Assembly: GCF_050947875.1 (NCBI RefSeq)
Contig: NC_134568.1
Span: 195,939,853 to 196,003,852 of the forward strand
Length of the DNA stretch: 64,000 bases
Direction of reading: 5' to 3'
Source: Dermacentor variabilis
Taxonomy: Eukaryota; Arthropoda; Arachnida; Ixodida; Ixodidae
The position numbers and the translations under genes are program-made. Below are positions 24,101 to 33,034 of the stretch, piece after piece. Every line of letters begins with the position of its first letter. Position 1 is the first letter of the stretch. Under the pieces are notes generated by a model that was given only the letters and a program-made list of their open reading frames with translations, did no database searches and was not told where the DNA came from.

Positions 24101-24498
24101 GTCATCGCCGTTCGCCTCAACGCTTCGGTGGGCTCCGCTTTTTAATATTTGCCTTAAATTAAACACCGCGCATTCGCAACAAAACGCCAGTGGTCCCACT
24201 CATCACCAGAGGAGTAAGCGCCAATTCTCCGTTGCGCATAGCGCCAGATTGTTCGCCGAGCACAGCTGTTCAGTTTCTGTTAAACTGTGGCATAGAAGGA
24301 CTCTGTGGGCAGTATCTTATAACGAGATCAAAAGAATGAAATTGCTATTGCAAAGGGCTGCTACCGTAGAATACTTAATGACAAAGAAAAGGGAACTGAG
24401 CTGCTCCATGCGCTTAAGATTTCTTGCAAAGCGATATCATTTCTGAATAAGATTTAGGTAGAATTAATGCAAGACGAACTTCGCTACTAAATGTCTTC

Positions 24499-24627
24499 CT
24501 AGACAATCACATGTAAGAAGACAGGACAGACAGACAGACCTGTCCTGTCTTCTTACATGTGATTGTCTAGAAAGCGCAGCCAATGTTTCCTATTACAATG
24601 AACCAACTTGCCCAACAACGCATCCTG
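24499..24627 (+). mobile_element. hairpin-headed retroposon H2 (Penelope-related family)
   Basis: A perfect 31-bp inverted repeat (24499-24529 and 24540-24570) starts CTAGACAATCACATG. It closes on a 10-base loop, ACAGACAGAC. It is followed by a tail to 24627 with core ACCAACTTGCCCAACAACGC, ending CATCCTG. Flanks are CTAAATGTCTTC (24487-24498) and CTAAATGCCTTC (24628-24639), a 12-bp target duplication with one mismatch. The loop and inner arms (GTAAGAAGACAGGACAG) resemble the core of H3 and the PLE terminus. Confidence 0.85.
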
Positions 24628-25602
24628 CTAAATGCCTTCGGTGCGGCTTTTAACAACGGATGTCCTAACACCTAAAGTGTTAGGACCTGCACAGTTGAAA
24701 CTAGCTGTAATTAGGCAATTGCCTTAGCAAGCAGTCGTTTAGAAGCGTCAGTAAGCCCAGCACTTCACTGCTCGTGGTTTCGACGCAGAAACGACGAGAC
24801 TAGGTATTTTGGTTCTTAATTCGCAACTATTTACAATATGTTAAAATGTTGCAATCACCGGTCCTGATATTCTTATCATGGTCGAAAAATGAAAAAAAAA
24901 ATACTTTATAATTCGATTAACAAAATAAATAAAACGTGTTGGTGCAAAAACAAAATACAAGCACGATCATTTATTTATCATGTAAAATAAGCGGAGCGAA
25001 ATACAGATAGCACGGAGGCGTCCGGTCACAAATGGTCCACCATTCACAATGCAAGAAGTTTGTTAAAAGCATGACACTGATATAATACGCATAAAGAAAT
25101 AAGATCAAACGTGAGAGGTATGCATTGGGAGGCAGGAAACAAACACCAGCAAACGAATGGCAATAAGTACAGAATGCATAGTCGATTGTTTCTATAAACA
25201 AGAAAGTGTAAAGCATAAGCATTTCATAACACACGGCTAAAGAACTCTCAAACGAACACAAGTAGCCACATCACAAATACAGCAATTTTTTTTAAATGGC
25301 TTGTTAGAGATACCACCTTTCTACTTCTTCAGCGGTTACTTAAACATGCAGACAAAACTTGCTCAGCAAATCACAATACAAATGTAGCTAACAGTGTGCT
25401 AATAACCTTCTTACTCATAGCAGCTTATAGACTTAATAGTACGTGCAATTGAAGAATTGTAGCCCATCATTAGCCAAGACTAAAGGACAATGGAAAATAA
25501 AACAATGCATATTATTCTGTTTTAACACTTGCATTTAAAGGAATTCTAATGCTATACCTTTCATAGATGGTCGGGGTAAGGGCGCTATTGCTGTGAACTA
25601 CT

Positions 25603-25920
25603 CTATCCTGGTATAACACAAATTGAGGTTGCAACAAAGCATGAAGCAAATGTGTTCAGCGTCGGCTTCTCACGCTCCAGGGACACGTCGTCGCCGTTGA
25701 TGTTGAAATTGTACGCAGTGACGATGTCCGAGGCGTCAAAGTGTTTCGCGCACACACGTGTATACTTCGATTCGAAATTAAAACCGCCACTTTCCTGCCG
25801 CGGTATGGCCCGCTTCCATTTCTCGCGCTGCTCCTTGTTATTAGGTAAACAGAACGACACCTTTTCGGTCGTGCCCTTGTAGCCGGAACGGCACCCAGGC
25901 ACGCAACACGTGTTCGGCAT
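25603..25920 (-). CDS. THAP zinc-finger protein of the P-like element
   Basis: From ATG at 25920 the 105-residue product starts MPNTCCVPGCRSGYKG and carries the C2CH THAP signature: C6-x3-C10, then C57-x2-H60 in TRVCAKHFD. The invariant Trp is at 35 (EKWKRAI) and Pro at 26 (FCLPNN). The segment EKPTL near residue 88 corresponds to the end of the domain. THAP domains bind DNA and form the N-terminus of P-element transposase. Here the frame runs on for about 15 unrelated residues and stops. The transposase portion is absent, so at most a DNA-binding fragment could be made. The open frame extends upstream to 26184 through the inverted repeat, but the domain begins at 25920. A domesticated host THAP exon is an alternative, less likely given the flanking repeats. 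Confidence 0.85.
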   Translation of the reverse strand: MPNTCCVPGCRSGYKGTTEKVSFCLPNNKEQREKWKRAIPRQESGGFNFESKYTRVCAKHFDASDIVTAYNFNINGDDVSLEREKPTLNTFASCFVATSICVIPG

Positions 25921-26163
25921 CGTTGTCCCACCCCACCACTTCAACCAAACAGCCCAACACTCGAAAAATAGCACAGCACATGCACAGAACGTACCCGAAA
26001 AGTCAGCTCGCCTCGCACTGCGCACGCGTTTCGGTACGCGAACGATGCCCTCTGTGGCACAGTGGCGCCGCGTCGCGGCACCTTTGGGCAGCATATGAAC
26101 CTCTCCCATAGCGTGACGGCGGAGTTTCGTGACCAGAAAAACATGGAAGGACTCTGATGGTAC

Positions 26164-26360
26164 TAAAGAGGGCGGAAATTTCACCAGGGATCAGTCCCTT
26201 CTTGAGGCAAAACGAGATGTTTCTGACGCGGCATGAAGACCATGTGATATTGGGGACGAGGGCTGCCATATTTTACGTAGGGGAGGAAACACATATTGAA
26301 GGTGCCACTGTATAAGAAAGGTATTCAAGCAGAACTTTTTGTTCGGCTAGTTAGTGCATG
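26164..26360 (-). pseudogene. Penelope-like element, 5' start of the long copy
   Basis: This minus-strand segment lies between the truncated tandem copy and the P-like element. It begins CATGCACTAACTAGCCGAAC at 26360, the same sequence type as the tails of the four hairpin elements. It then encodes NISFCLKKGLIPGEISALFS, which rejoins QPSYGHVKRVC at 23575 when the P-like element is removed. Confidence 0.65.
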
Positions 26361-26998
26361 TTACTGAAGTACTAATAAGCGCCAAAGAGACGACACAAGA
26401 AGAGACAAGGACGAGCGCTTACTAAAATCTGATGCTTTACTGTCAGAAACACACAATATATACGCAAATCTGGCAGCGCAACTCACACGTTGTCGAAAAT
26501 CACATCGTAACCAGGGAAAAGGCGATAAAACCATTGTAAAAGATGACAAACCTCGAATGAAAGATGACTTTCGCGACAATGACACGTGGTGTATAGGGCC
26601 AAATGACCATAAATGATAATGGTTACGTTATACACAAAACACAGCTGTAAGGGAGTACTCCATTAGAAACTAAAGGATTAAGATTTTTCACCAAGCGCAG
26701 GCGGCGCACCAACGTGCTAAGTTCTAAGTGCTTCTAAAAAGGACATTTAACTTTTATACAGTATTTTTGACGGTTCGCTGACGCATTCCAGGCCCTTCCC
26801 TTTAATGTGGAAGGCTTCCTTCAGCTCACGGGCAACGCTGTCTCGACTTTTGTCCAGAACAATGGTATCTCTTAGGCGAGGCTTGCACCCGCACTCTTTG
26901 CAATGGATGGCCATATTGGAACCAGTTCCTTTTTCCTGTGAGCGTTTATGCTCTTTTAGCCTTTCATTTAAACATCGCCCCGTTTGTCCAATGTAAAT
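26361..26998 (-). repeat. truncated Penelope copy upstream of the long copy (pseudo-LTR)
   Basis: Plus sequence 26361-26998 matches 18195-18835 closely: ACTGAAGTACTAA, GACGACACAAGAAGAGACA, GCTTTA.TGTCAGAAAC, and the GIY-YIG tail region. It is truncated in the middle of the YIG motif at 26998, where the 9-bp target duplication begins. Compared with the long copy it lacks the upstream RT. In known Penelope elements such an upstream truncated copy supplies the promoter-containing repeat. Confidence 0.8.
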
Positions 26999-27054
26999 AG
27001 AATATGAAATGTGAAAGATAAACTGCAGAAATCAGTGTCAAGTGAGTACGCGAA

Positions 27055-27160
27055 GATTAGATTAGATTCCGCATTTATCCAAAAGACCCTACTGTCTACT
27101 GGCCTTGATATGACAATTATCAGTCCGGAGGAACCGCCATTTCTTTTCCTTTTTTTAGAG
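27055..27160 (-). repeat. LINE 3'-tail fragment
   Basis: On minus this reads CAGTAGGGTCTTTTGGATAA and then ATGCGGAATCTAATCTAATCT, a pentanucleotide-repeat tail like that of several CR1-type LINEs. No coding part was recognised with confidence. Confidence 0.3.
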
Positions 27161-27884
27161 CAAGCGCTTTGCTAAACAGCTTCTTATTGTTCAGGGTACA
27201 AGGCATTCGTTGACAAAAAACACGACTATCATTACTTCCAGACATACCTATATGGGACGTACGCAAACGCTCCTTGCGCGCTTTGCGGAGGAATTAATTT
27301 TGCTTCTTCCGGACAATCTTCCGGTATCCACGTAGCGCAGGCGCAGTTGGGCACAGGAGAAGGCGCAGCAGGGTGGCACGTGCAGGAACGAGCGTAGCTG
27401 CGCAGAATGCTGCACGGCAGGAACCACTTGCTCGACAGCACAAGACTGTAGCGGAGAGATCAGAATTCTTAGCAGACGACCCATTCCAACGAGCGCTGCC
27501 CGAAAAGCATCTCTCGAAACTGTCTCTAGGCACGAAGTTTCTACCAAAAAGGTATGCTGTGACTGACTTAACTTCCATTCTGCAATTGGAGCCTTCCACC
27601 TAAGGACTATAATTGAAATGTTAACTATAGTGAAACTTTATTTGTTGGTAATACTACTGCCGCACAGCATATAATTTTCTGAACCGTGCTTTATTTTCGT
27701 TACATGAAATCGCGTAAAGGTGTCGTGTCCTAGAATAATGTTTAACTGCTGTCAGGGACTCTGGGTGTCATTATGGATTTGGCCATAGCTGTATCTTATA
27801 TCTGAAGATACACGATACTTCGTACGACGTATCGAAAATACAGATACTGATACAAGTATTGCCGAATGTGCCATGATATAGGTA
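27161..27884. other. non-coding stretch with overlapping open frames
   Basis: 27294-27603 is open on both strands for about 75-100 codons (for example plus 27373-27603), but the translations are alanine/arginine-rich, without a recognisable domain or splice context. I do not call a gene. Confidence 0.3.
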
Positions 27885-28116
27885 CAGTCGCCCAAATCTT
27901 TAAATGGTGTGCGGGAGCGGCGACTTTTCCGTGCGTCAGCGCCGTTTGACGGGGCGAGGCTGGAAACAGTCTGAGGCTAAGCGCATACGGACAAAGCGCG
28001 CTCAGCTGGGCCCATCGTCTTCTAGGCAGTTTCCAGCCTCGCCGCGTCATACGGCGCTGACGCCCGGAAAACGCCCGGAAAAGTCGCCGCTCCCGCACAC
28101 CAGTTTTGGGCGACTG
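27885..28116. mobile_element. 232-bp near-palindromic MITE (TA target)
   Basis: Both ends read CAGTCGCCCAAA, flanked by TA at 27883-27884 and 28117-28118. The inverted repeats extend for close to 100 bp each (TGTGCGGGAGCGGCGACTTT, GTCAGCGCCGT, GGCGAGGCTGGAAAC), with the left arm missing a short block (CCGGGCGTTTT) present in the right arm. Only a small central region is unpaired. It is GC-rich and lies inside a GATAC-rich hAT-like terminus. Confidence 0.85.
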
Positions 28117-28118
28117 TA

Positions 28119-28193
28119 CGAGAGGCCCAAAGAGTATTTTAAGGTAGTATCTAAGATACATATGTATCTTCAGTACTACCCAGCCCTGTTCTA
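28119..28193. repeat. hAT-like MITE right terminus
   Basis: The segment ends TACCCAGCCCTG, that is CAGGGCTGGGTA in reverse, after a run of GTATCTAAGATACATATGTA words. Similar GATAC words are found left of the palindromic MITE (27795-27870), so that MITE seems nested in it. Confidence 0.4.
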
Positions 28194-29424
28194 TAGTGGA
28201 CTACTGTACACGGATTGCTTATCATATTACAGGAAGCCACACTAAGAGGTAGCAGCAGGTGATGCTGTCGTGTAATGCTTTACTTGATGGAAATGGTCAG
28301 TGTGGACATGTACGCCCCACTTTGTTCTCTCATACAAAATGCTTGTCAGCTTTCTGATATAGCTTTTTGTGAACAATAAGTGATCAGGAATGCGCTCTCG
28401 ATACTTCTGACACAATACAATACAATCTCTTTCTGTCAAAGAGTTAAATGGGGGTGTGTGAATATTCGATATTTCGAATATGAATCAAATACTCTTTGCT
28501 ATTGGATTTAACAGTTAGCATATTCAAATTTGTCGAATATTTACTTCTGTTCAAATATCGGGAATAATGCACATATTGGAGTCCCGAGGACGAAAGACTG
28601 GGTCAGCAAGGACTGATCCAAATGATTCTGCTGCAAGATAGTTGTGGATGCTGCAGAGCGGCACCACTTCGTCAGCAAATGCATGGAATAGTCAATTTTT
28701 GTACAATAACTTCCTGTCATTCAATAGGGATGCCTCACCTTCAAGGAGCCTATGCACTTGTCTCGAGTTAGACAATATTCGGGAGTCTCATCCTGCTTGT
28801 ACATCTCTACGCTTGACTCCTTCAGCGAACACAACACTCGTGTATACGGGGTGACGAAACATGGGAACCCTCACGAGGGCATTCCTCACCCTCATCTACC
28901 CTCACGTGACGAGGTGAGGACCACCTTGGGGAAGATTGGTGAGGTGAGGGAGGGCGTTGTGAGTTGAGGGCGAGGAAAGGAGCACTGATGATAGGTTAAA
29001 TGAGGAAAATGCAATTAAATTTGTTGATGTACAGAAAAGTCACTCAGATCGGATGCATGGCGGGTGTAAAGTCTAATGTTTCGAGAAGTGTGCCGGCAGG
29101 AAGTCTTTCTAGCGCAAATCTATGTCGATACGTTGAAGCTCACTTTTAACTGGCTAATGCCATAAATGGCTGTTGATGTTAGCTGTAGCTAAACCTATTG
29201 AAAGCTGTATGTAGCCACTGCAATTGCCAACGAAAGTGGTAGGAGTGACGGCGACGTTTTTGTGGTCACTCCGAGATTATTTTTAGGCGAAAGCATCAAA
29301 TGGCCCATTGAGCGAGAAAGCCGGAGTCTGTCGTCTGGGCAAGCGAAAAACGGCACCAGAATTCCCATTGGCTACGACACTACGTCACGAGCGCGCCTCG
29401 ACGGAGCAGAACGGGTGAACGAGA
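28194..29424. other. non-coding stretch with AATATTCG and CCTCA repeats
   Basis: 28450-28570 is rich in AATATTCGA words, resembling another MITE end. 28865-28985 is rich in CCCTCA/GTGAGG words with partial dyad symmetry. No gene is supported. Confidence 0.4.
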
Positions 29425-29541
29425 CTACGATGATGATTTAGAGGCATCCCCTTTGAAACGGGGCGGTGACAGATAGCCACCTAGCCTGCTTGATTTAATC
29501 AGGTATGTTATACATGTTTTTATCAAGCATTTTTGTAAATA

Positions 29542-30655
29542 CAGTTAGACCTCGATATAACGAAGTAGGTAAAATCGGCAATTTCCTTCGTTATATGGAA
29601 ATTTCGTTGTATTGAAATTTGAACTTTTATGCAAATAAGTAAAGTGGCCGATTGATTTTTCTTACCAAGGAAAGGGGCTGCAGAGTTTTCCGAAGAAAAT
29701 TTGAATGAGAAAACAATTTATTTTGATGAATTTGGGAGCCGACGACGAATGATACGGTTTCATGCCGCGTCGGCAATATATTCACATCAACGGTACGAAT
29801 TAAGCGAGGCCAGCCACGCTTTCGCGTGCACTCCGCCCCCGCAGCTGATAGCGTCGCCCGCACTGGGACGACGCTATCAGCAAAAGCGCCGGCAGCGAGG
29901 AGCGAATGCTGCTCTCCTGCTCGCTCTGACGAGTCACCGAAACTCAATATTACACGACCTCTAATACTAAACGCGCGGAAAGACAGCTAATATGATGCCA
30001 CGCCGTCTCGGCACGCCCACTCTTTGCACACGCGGCGGATTACCTCTAAAGCAGGGTGCACGGCTGCGTATGCGCTCAGCCCCGCTTACAGCCATGCGCA
30101 GCCACGGCCGAGACGCGCGCCAGAAATCGCGAAGCGCCAACTTCCCCTACCCCGGCTCCTCTCGAGCGCGCTTGATCGCGTTACCGCGAGCGAGTTTCCC
30201 TCCCTATCTTTCCCTTTGCTTGCGCGGGAAGGCGGCACTCGTGAAGCCACTATCACAATTGTCTTTCCCTCGCACACTTTCACTCGCATTTAAAGCCCAA
30301 AGTGCGCGGGCCGCAATAAGATTTTATCGCACTTGGACTTTATACGGAACATCATGCGGCACCACTGCGGCGATCGCTCTTGTCGCGCTGCGCGCAGCTT
30401 GAGAGGTGCGTTCGCAAAGAGACGCTCGTAATCCAATCATTTGACCATCGGCGTCCGCGGAAGTTTCCATTTATTGTATCGGCATTCCTTTGCGGGGGAA
30501 GCGAAATTTCGTTATATTGCAATCGCATACAAACACACTTGTTATATTGAGGTTCTAAATGCATGGTGTTCGATGGACAGGAGGTTATGAAAAGTTAAGT
30601 ACTGCGTTATACCGATAATTTCGTTATGTTGAAGTTCGTTCTGTCGAAGTTTAAC
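29542..30655. mobile_element. pogo/Tigger-like element with GC-rich interior (TA target)
   Basis: The left end is CAGTTAGACCTCGATATAAC. The right end in reverse complement is GTTAAACTTCGACAGAACGA, missing the first two bases. TA flanks both ends. Words such as TTCGTTATA recur near both termini. The interior 29990-30410 is strikingly GC-rich with CpG-dense, arginine-rich chance frames and may be a captured promoter-like segment. No transposase was recognised. It interrupts the 3' part of the LINE at 29425-34235. Confidence 0.7.
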
Positions 30656-30943
30656 TATCTCCTTAATCTTTTCTTTAACTTCAACATCTACTTTGTACCA
30701 CTAGCTATGAGTGTAAGAGATCCGGTCGTATCAATCTCTTCCCTGCTTTTTTCCACCAATACTTTAAACGTCTCTTGCTTATCATGACTGCTGACCGGTT
30801 GACGCTTCCGTCCACTTTAAACCCAAACGTTTCTAGAAGGTGTACGTTACCTACGGTTCTCACTGGGTGAATCCCTTCGCATTCCATTAGGATGTGCTGA
30901 GTGGTCTCCGGATTTTTGCTGCAGCATACACATGCCTCATCTA

Positions 30944-31066
30944 CAATGCGTTGGTGGGCTATTTGGTGCGAATCCATGAATACTTTGTTTAGCGCAAAAC
31001 AACAGACACCTGTCCTGTGGTCTTTCTTGTGTCTGTTGTTTTGCACTAAACAAAGTATTCATGGAG
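30944..31066 (-). mobile_element. hairpin-headed retroposon H3 (Penelope-related family)
   Basis: Inverted arms of about 36 bp (CCATGAATACTTTGTTTAG, then GTGCAAAACAACAGACAC with one mismatch between arms) enclose a 19-base loop. On minus the hairpin is followed by a tail with core ACCAAATAGCCCACCAACGC. Flanks are GCCTCATCTA (30934-30943) and GCCTTATCTA (31067-31076), a 10-bp duplication with one mismatch. Removing it rejoins the LINE reading as SELDKACVCCSKNPETTQH, so it sits inside the zinc-knuckle coding region. Confidence 0.85.
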
Positions 31067-31616
31067 GCCTTATCTAGTTCCGAATATTTGCTGCGGTACG
31101 TTTTTGTCCTTGGGCAACCGGCTCGAGCCTCAAACAGCAAGGCACTGCCCTTTGTGTTATCGTACACATTTTCCCTTCTAATTTCTTCTCATTCTTGTAA
31201 ATCTCTATGGTCCTTTTTGTTTCCATTGTTTGCATCCAATGAACTGTCTCTGTTTCTCTCACTTTCTTTCTGATGACTCCTGGTTGTCTGTTTACAAATT
31301 CAATTACCCTGTATTTGGTTGCCAACTTTCTTGACCGCTTCCTCCATTCTGTGTCCACGCTTTTCAGGCACAGATACTTGTGCACTTTAACTGCCCATTT
31401 ATTTCGATTCGTGCTCCTGAGTCTTTCTTCGAACTAATCTCGCTCTACGCTTATATGACTTCAAAAGAAATCACCCTCCACTGCCTCATTTGTGATCTTA
31501 CCTTGGGCTCCTACAGACAGTCGGCCTACCGATCTTTGATTAACTTCCAATTCCGACAAGATATCCCATTTTAAGCACAGAATGGCATTTGCGAACGTTA
31601 GCGCTGGGACCACTAA

Positions 31617-32046
31617 GGTACGTCCTCACTTGAGGAAATAAGCGCGCGCAAGGCGGTGCGCTTAATAACCCGCGCCGCGTTCCGGAGGCCACACCACTGA
31701 GCGTTCGCGGTCGCGGAGAGCGGCGGGCAGGCGAGAGTTCTCGCCCTCTCTCGCGATGCCTCGGGAGCCCGCGAGAATTCCCGCACGTTTCAGCCTTTGT
31801 TCCTCTCCGGCTGCTGGGACACGGCGCAGGCGCCGGTCGGGCTCGCCAGCGAGAGCATTGACCTCACCGCCCACGTGACAACTTCGGCGCCTGCGATTGG
31901 CTCGCTCGGGTTTGCGGAAACGCGGTGCCGCGAAAAAATGGGACCCATCCTCGCGCGGCAGAGAATTCTTGCCGCGAAAGCGCCTTTTGCGGCGCGCGTT
32001 TGCGCGGCGCCTTGCGCGCGCTTATTTGCGCAAGTGAGGACATACC
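31617..32046. mobile_element. GC-rich MITE with GGTAYGTCCTCACTTG termini
   Basis: The left end is GGTACGTCCTCACTTGAGGA and the right end in reverse complement is GGTATGTCCTCACTTGCGCA. Both continue into AAATAAGCGCGCGCAAGGCG. The interior is CpG-rich. It interrupts the LINE coding sequence between IWKRVK and GPSANV. Flanks are CTAA and TTTA, so a 2-4 bp duplication is likely but not clean. Confidence 0.75.
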
Positions 32047-32311
32047 TTTACTCGTTTCCAGATTCCACGCACCACCTAATATTTATTGTGGCCCCAAAAT
32101 ACTCTATGTTTCATTATTCCTGCATTCCGCTTCACCGTTATTTTCATATGATGTTGGTGGGTGCTTGAGTAAGACTTTCCTTCGTTTATGCATACGCCGA
32201 GGTATTTATATTGCTTGACTCTGAGTATGACTTGCTGTTGAATTGACAACACGCAATTACTGGTCTCTTCATTCAAGATCACAATTCCTGATTTCTCTTC
32301 GCTAAATTTAA

Positions 32312-33034
32312 GAGGAAGCTTTAGCTCGGATGCTCCTATCTGAATACATGGAAGAGGAGGATTCGTTTTCTTCGGCAACCACTGCACCAACTTTGGCAAG
32401 GTTTGTTGCAGTTAAAAGAAAAACGTAAAATATATAGTGACTGTTGGTTTTGAATTTTTGATTCAGGTCGTCAATTATTTACTAAACATTGACGAAAATC
32501 GCAAATTTTCAAAAAATGAAACTATCAAGTTTACAACTCCGTATCTCAGCAATGAAAAATGACATCACAATTCTGCGAGTTACATCTCAGTACATCTAAA
32601 GCGGACAAAATTGATATGTTACGCATGAATCTAAAAAAAGTGAGCAATGTGCAAATACAGGTTTTGCAAAACCCTTGTACACAACGTAACAAATTCATGT
32701 AATATAAAAATTGACATACAGAATTTGTCCGCTTTGAGTGATCTAATGGATGCCATTTACGGAACCGCGATATCTGTTCTTGACAGAGAGCTATTAATTT
32801 GTAAACTTCGTGCTTCTGCTTTATCGAACTTTCAAATTTTTGGATATCTTTAAAATAGACCTAGGGCCCTAAATCGAAATTTCGCTTCCAACAGTCGCTA
32901 GAATATAACTTTCTCCCTCAAATGCAGCAAATTTCATTAAAATTGGTCCAGGGGTTATCTCAGGAAAACGTTATTGCGTTTTACATGTATTTGAATAGGC
33001 CGCGTCGGAGCTGGGCCCGAGCTAAAGCTTCCTC
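32312..33034. mobile_element. 723-bp element with TTAA target duplication
   Basis: It is flanked by TTAA at 32308-32311 and 33035-33038. Inverted termini read GAGGAAGCTTTAGCTCGG on both sides and extend loosely further (GAATACATG). Excision of the element with one TTAA restores AATCTAGGCCTTAAATTTAG, encoding NLGLKFSEE in the host LINE, so the boundaries are exact. TTAA duplication is the hallmark of piggyBac, but the termini are not canonical for it. There is no ORF of note. Confidence 0.9.

Larger units (their letters stand above)
23583..26156 (-). mobile_element. P-superfamily element with THAP-domain ORF
   Basis: Terminal inverted repeats begin CAGAGTCCTTCCATG and continue TTTTT(T)CTGGTCACGAAAC on both sides, about 34 bp with one T indel. 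The flanking direct repeat is ATGGTAC at 23576-23582 and 26157-26163, seven bases; the next base differs (C/T), so an original 8-bp duplication, as in P elements, is possible. A THAP-domain ORF lies just inside the right end (25603-25920, minus). The remaining 1.5 kb has no transposase catalytic frame and holds a SINE (23918-24100) and hairpin element H2 (24499-24627). It is a non-autonomous, internally deleted copy. Confidence 0.8.
18195..26998 (-). mobile_element. Penelope-like element in partial tandem, with nested insertions
   Basis: A minus-strand Penelope-like element (PLE) is laid out as follows: a 5'-truncated copy (26998-26361) directly joined to a long copy (26360-18195). This is the partial head-to-tail arrangement known for Penelope. 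The composite is flanked by AGAATATGA at 18186-18194 and 26999-27007, a 9-bp target duplication. Coding blocks on minus are an N-terminal region (26269-26164, 23575-22758), RT (19890-19390) and a GIY-YIG endonuclease (18955-18569). The long copy is interrupted by a P-like element (23583-26156) and an RTE LINE (19898-22748). Frameshifts and stops show it is inactive. Confidence 0.85.

Noticed and set aside
26003..26269. 88-codon minus ORF as an independent gene
   Set aside because: It reads Penelope sequence and then runs into the inverted repeat of the P-like element at the junction, so it is a chimera of two transposons.
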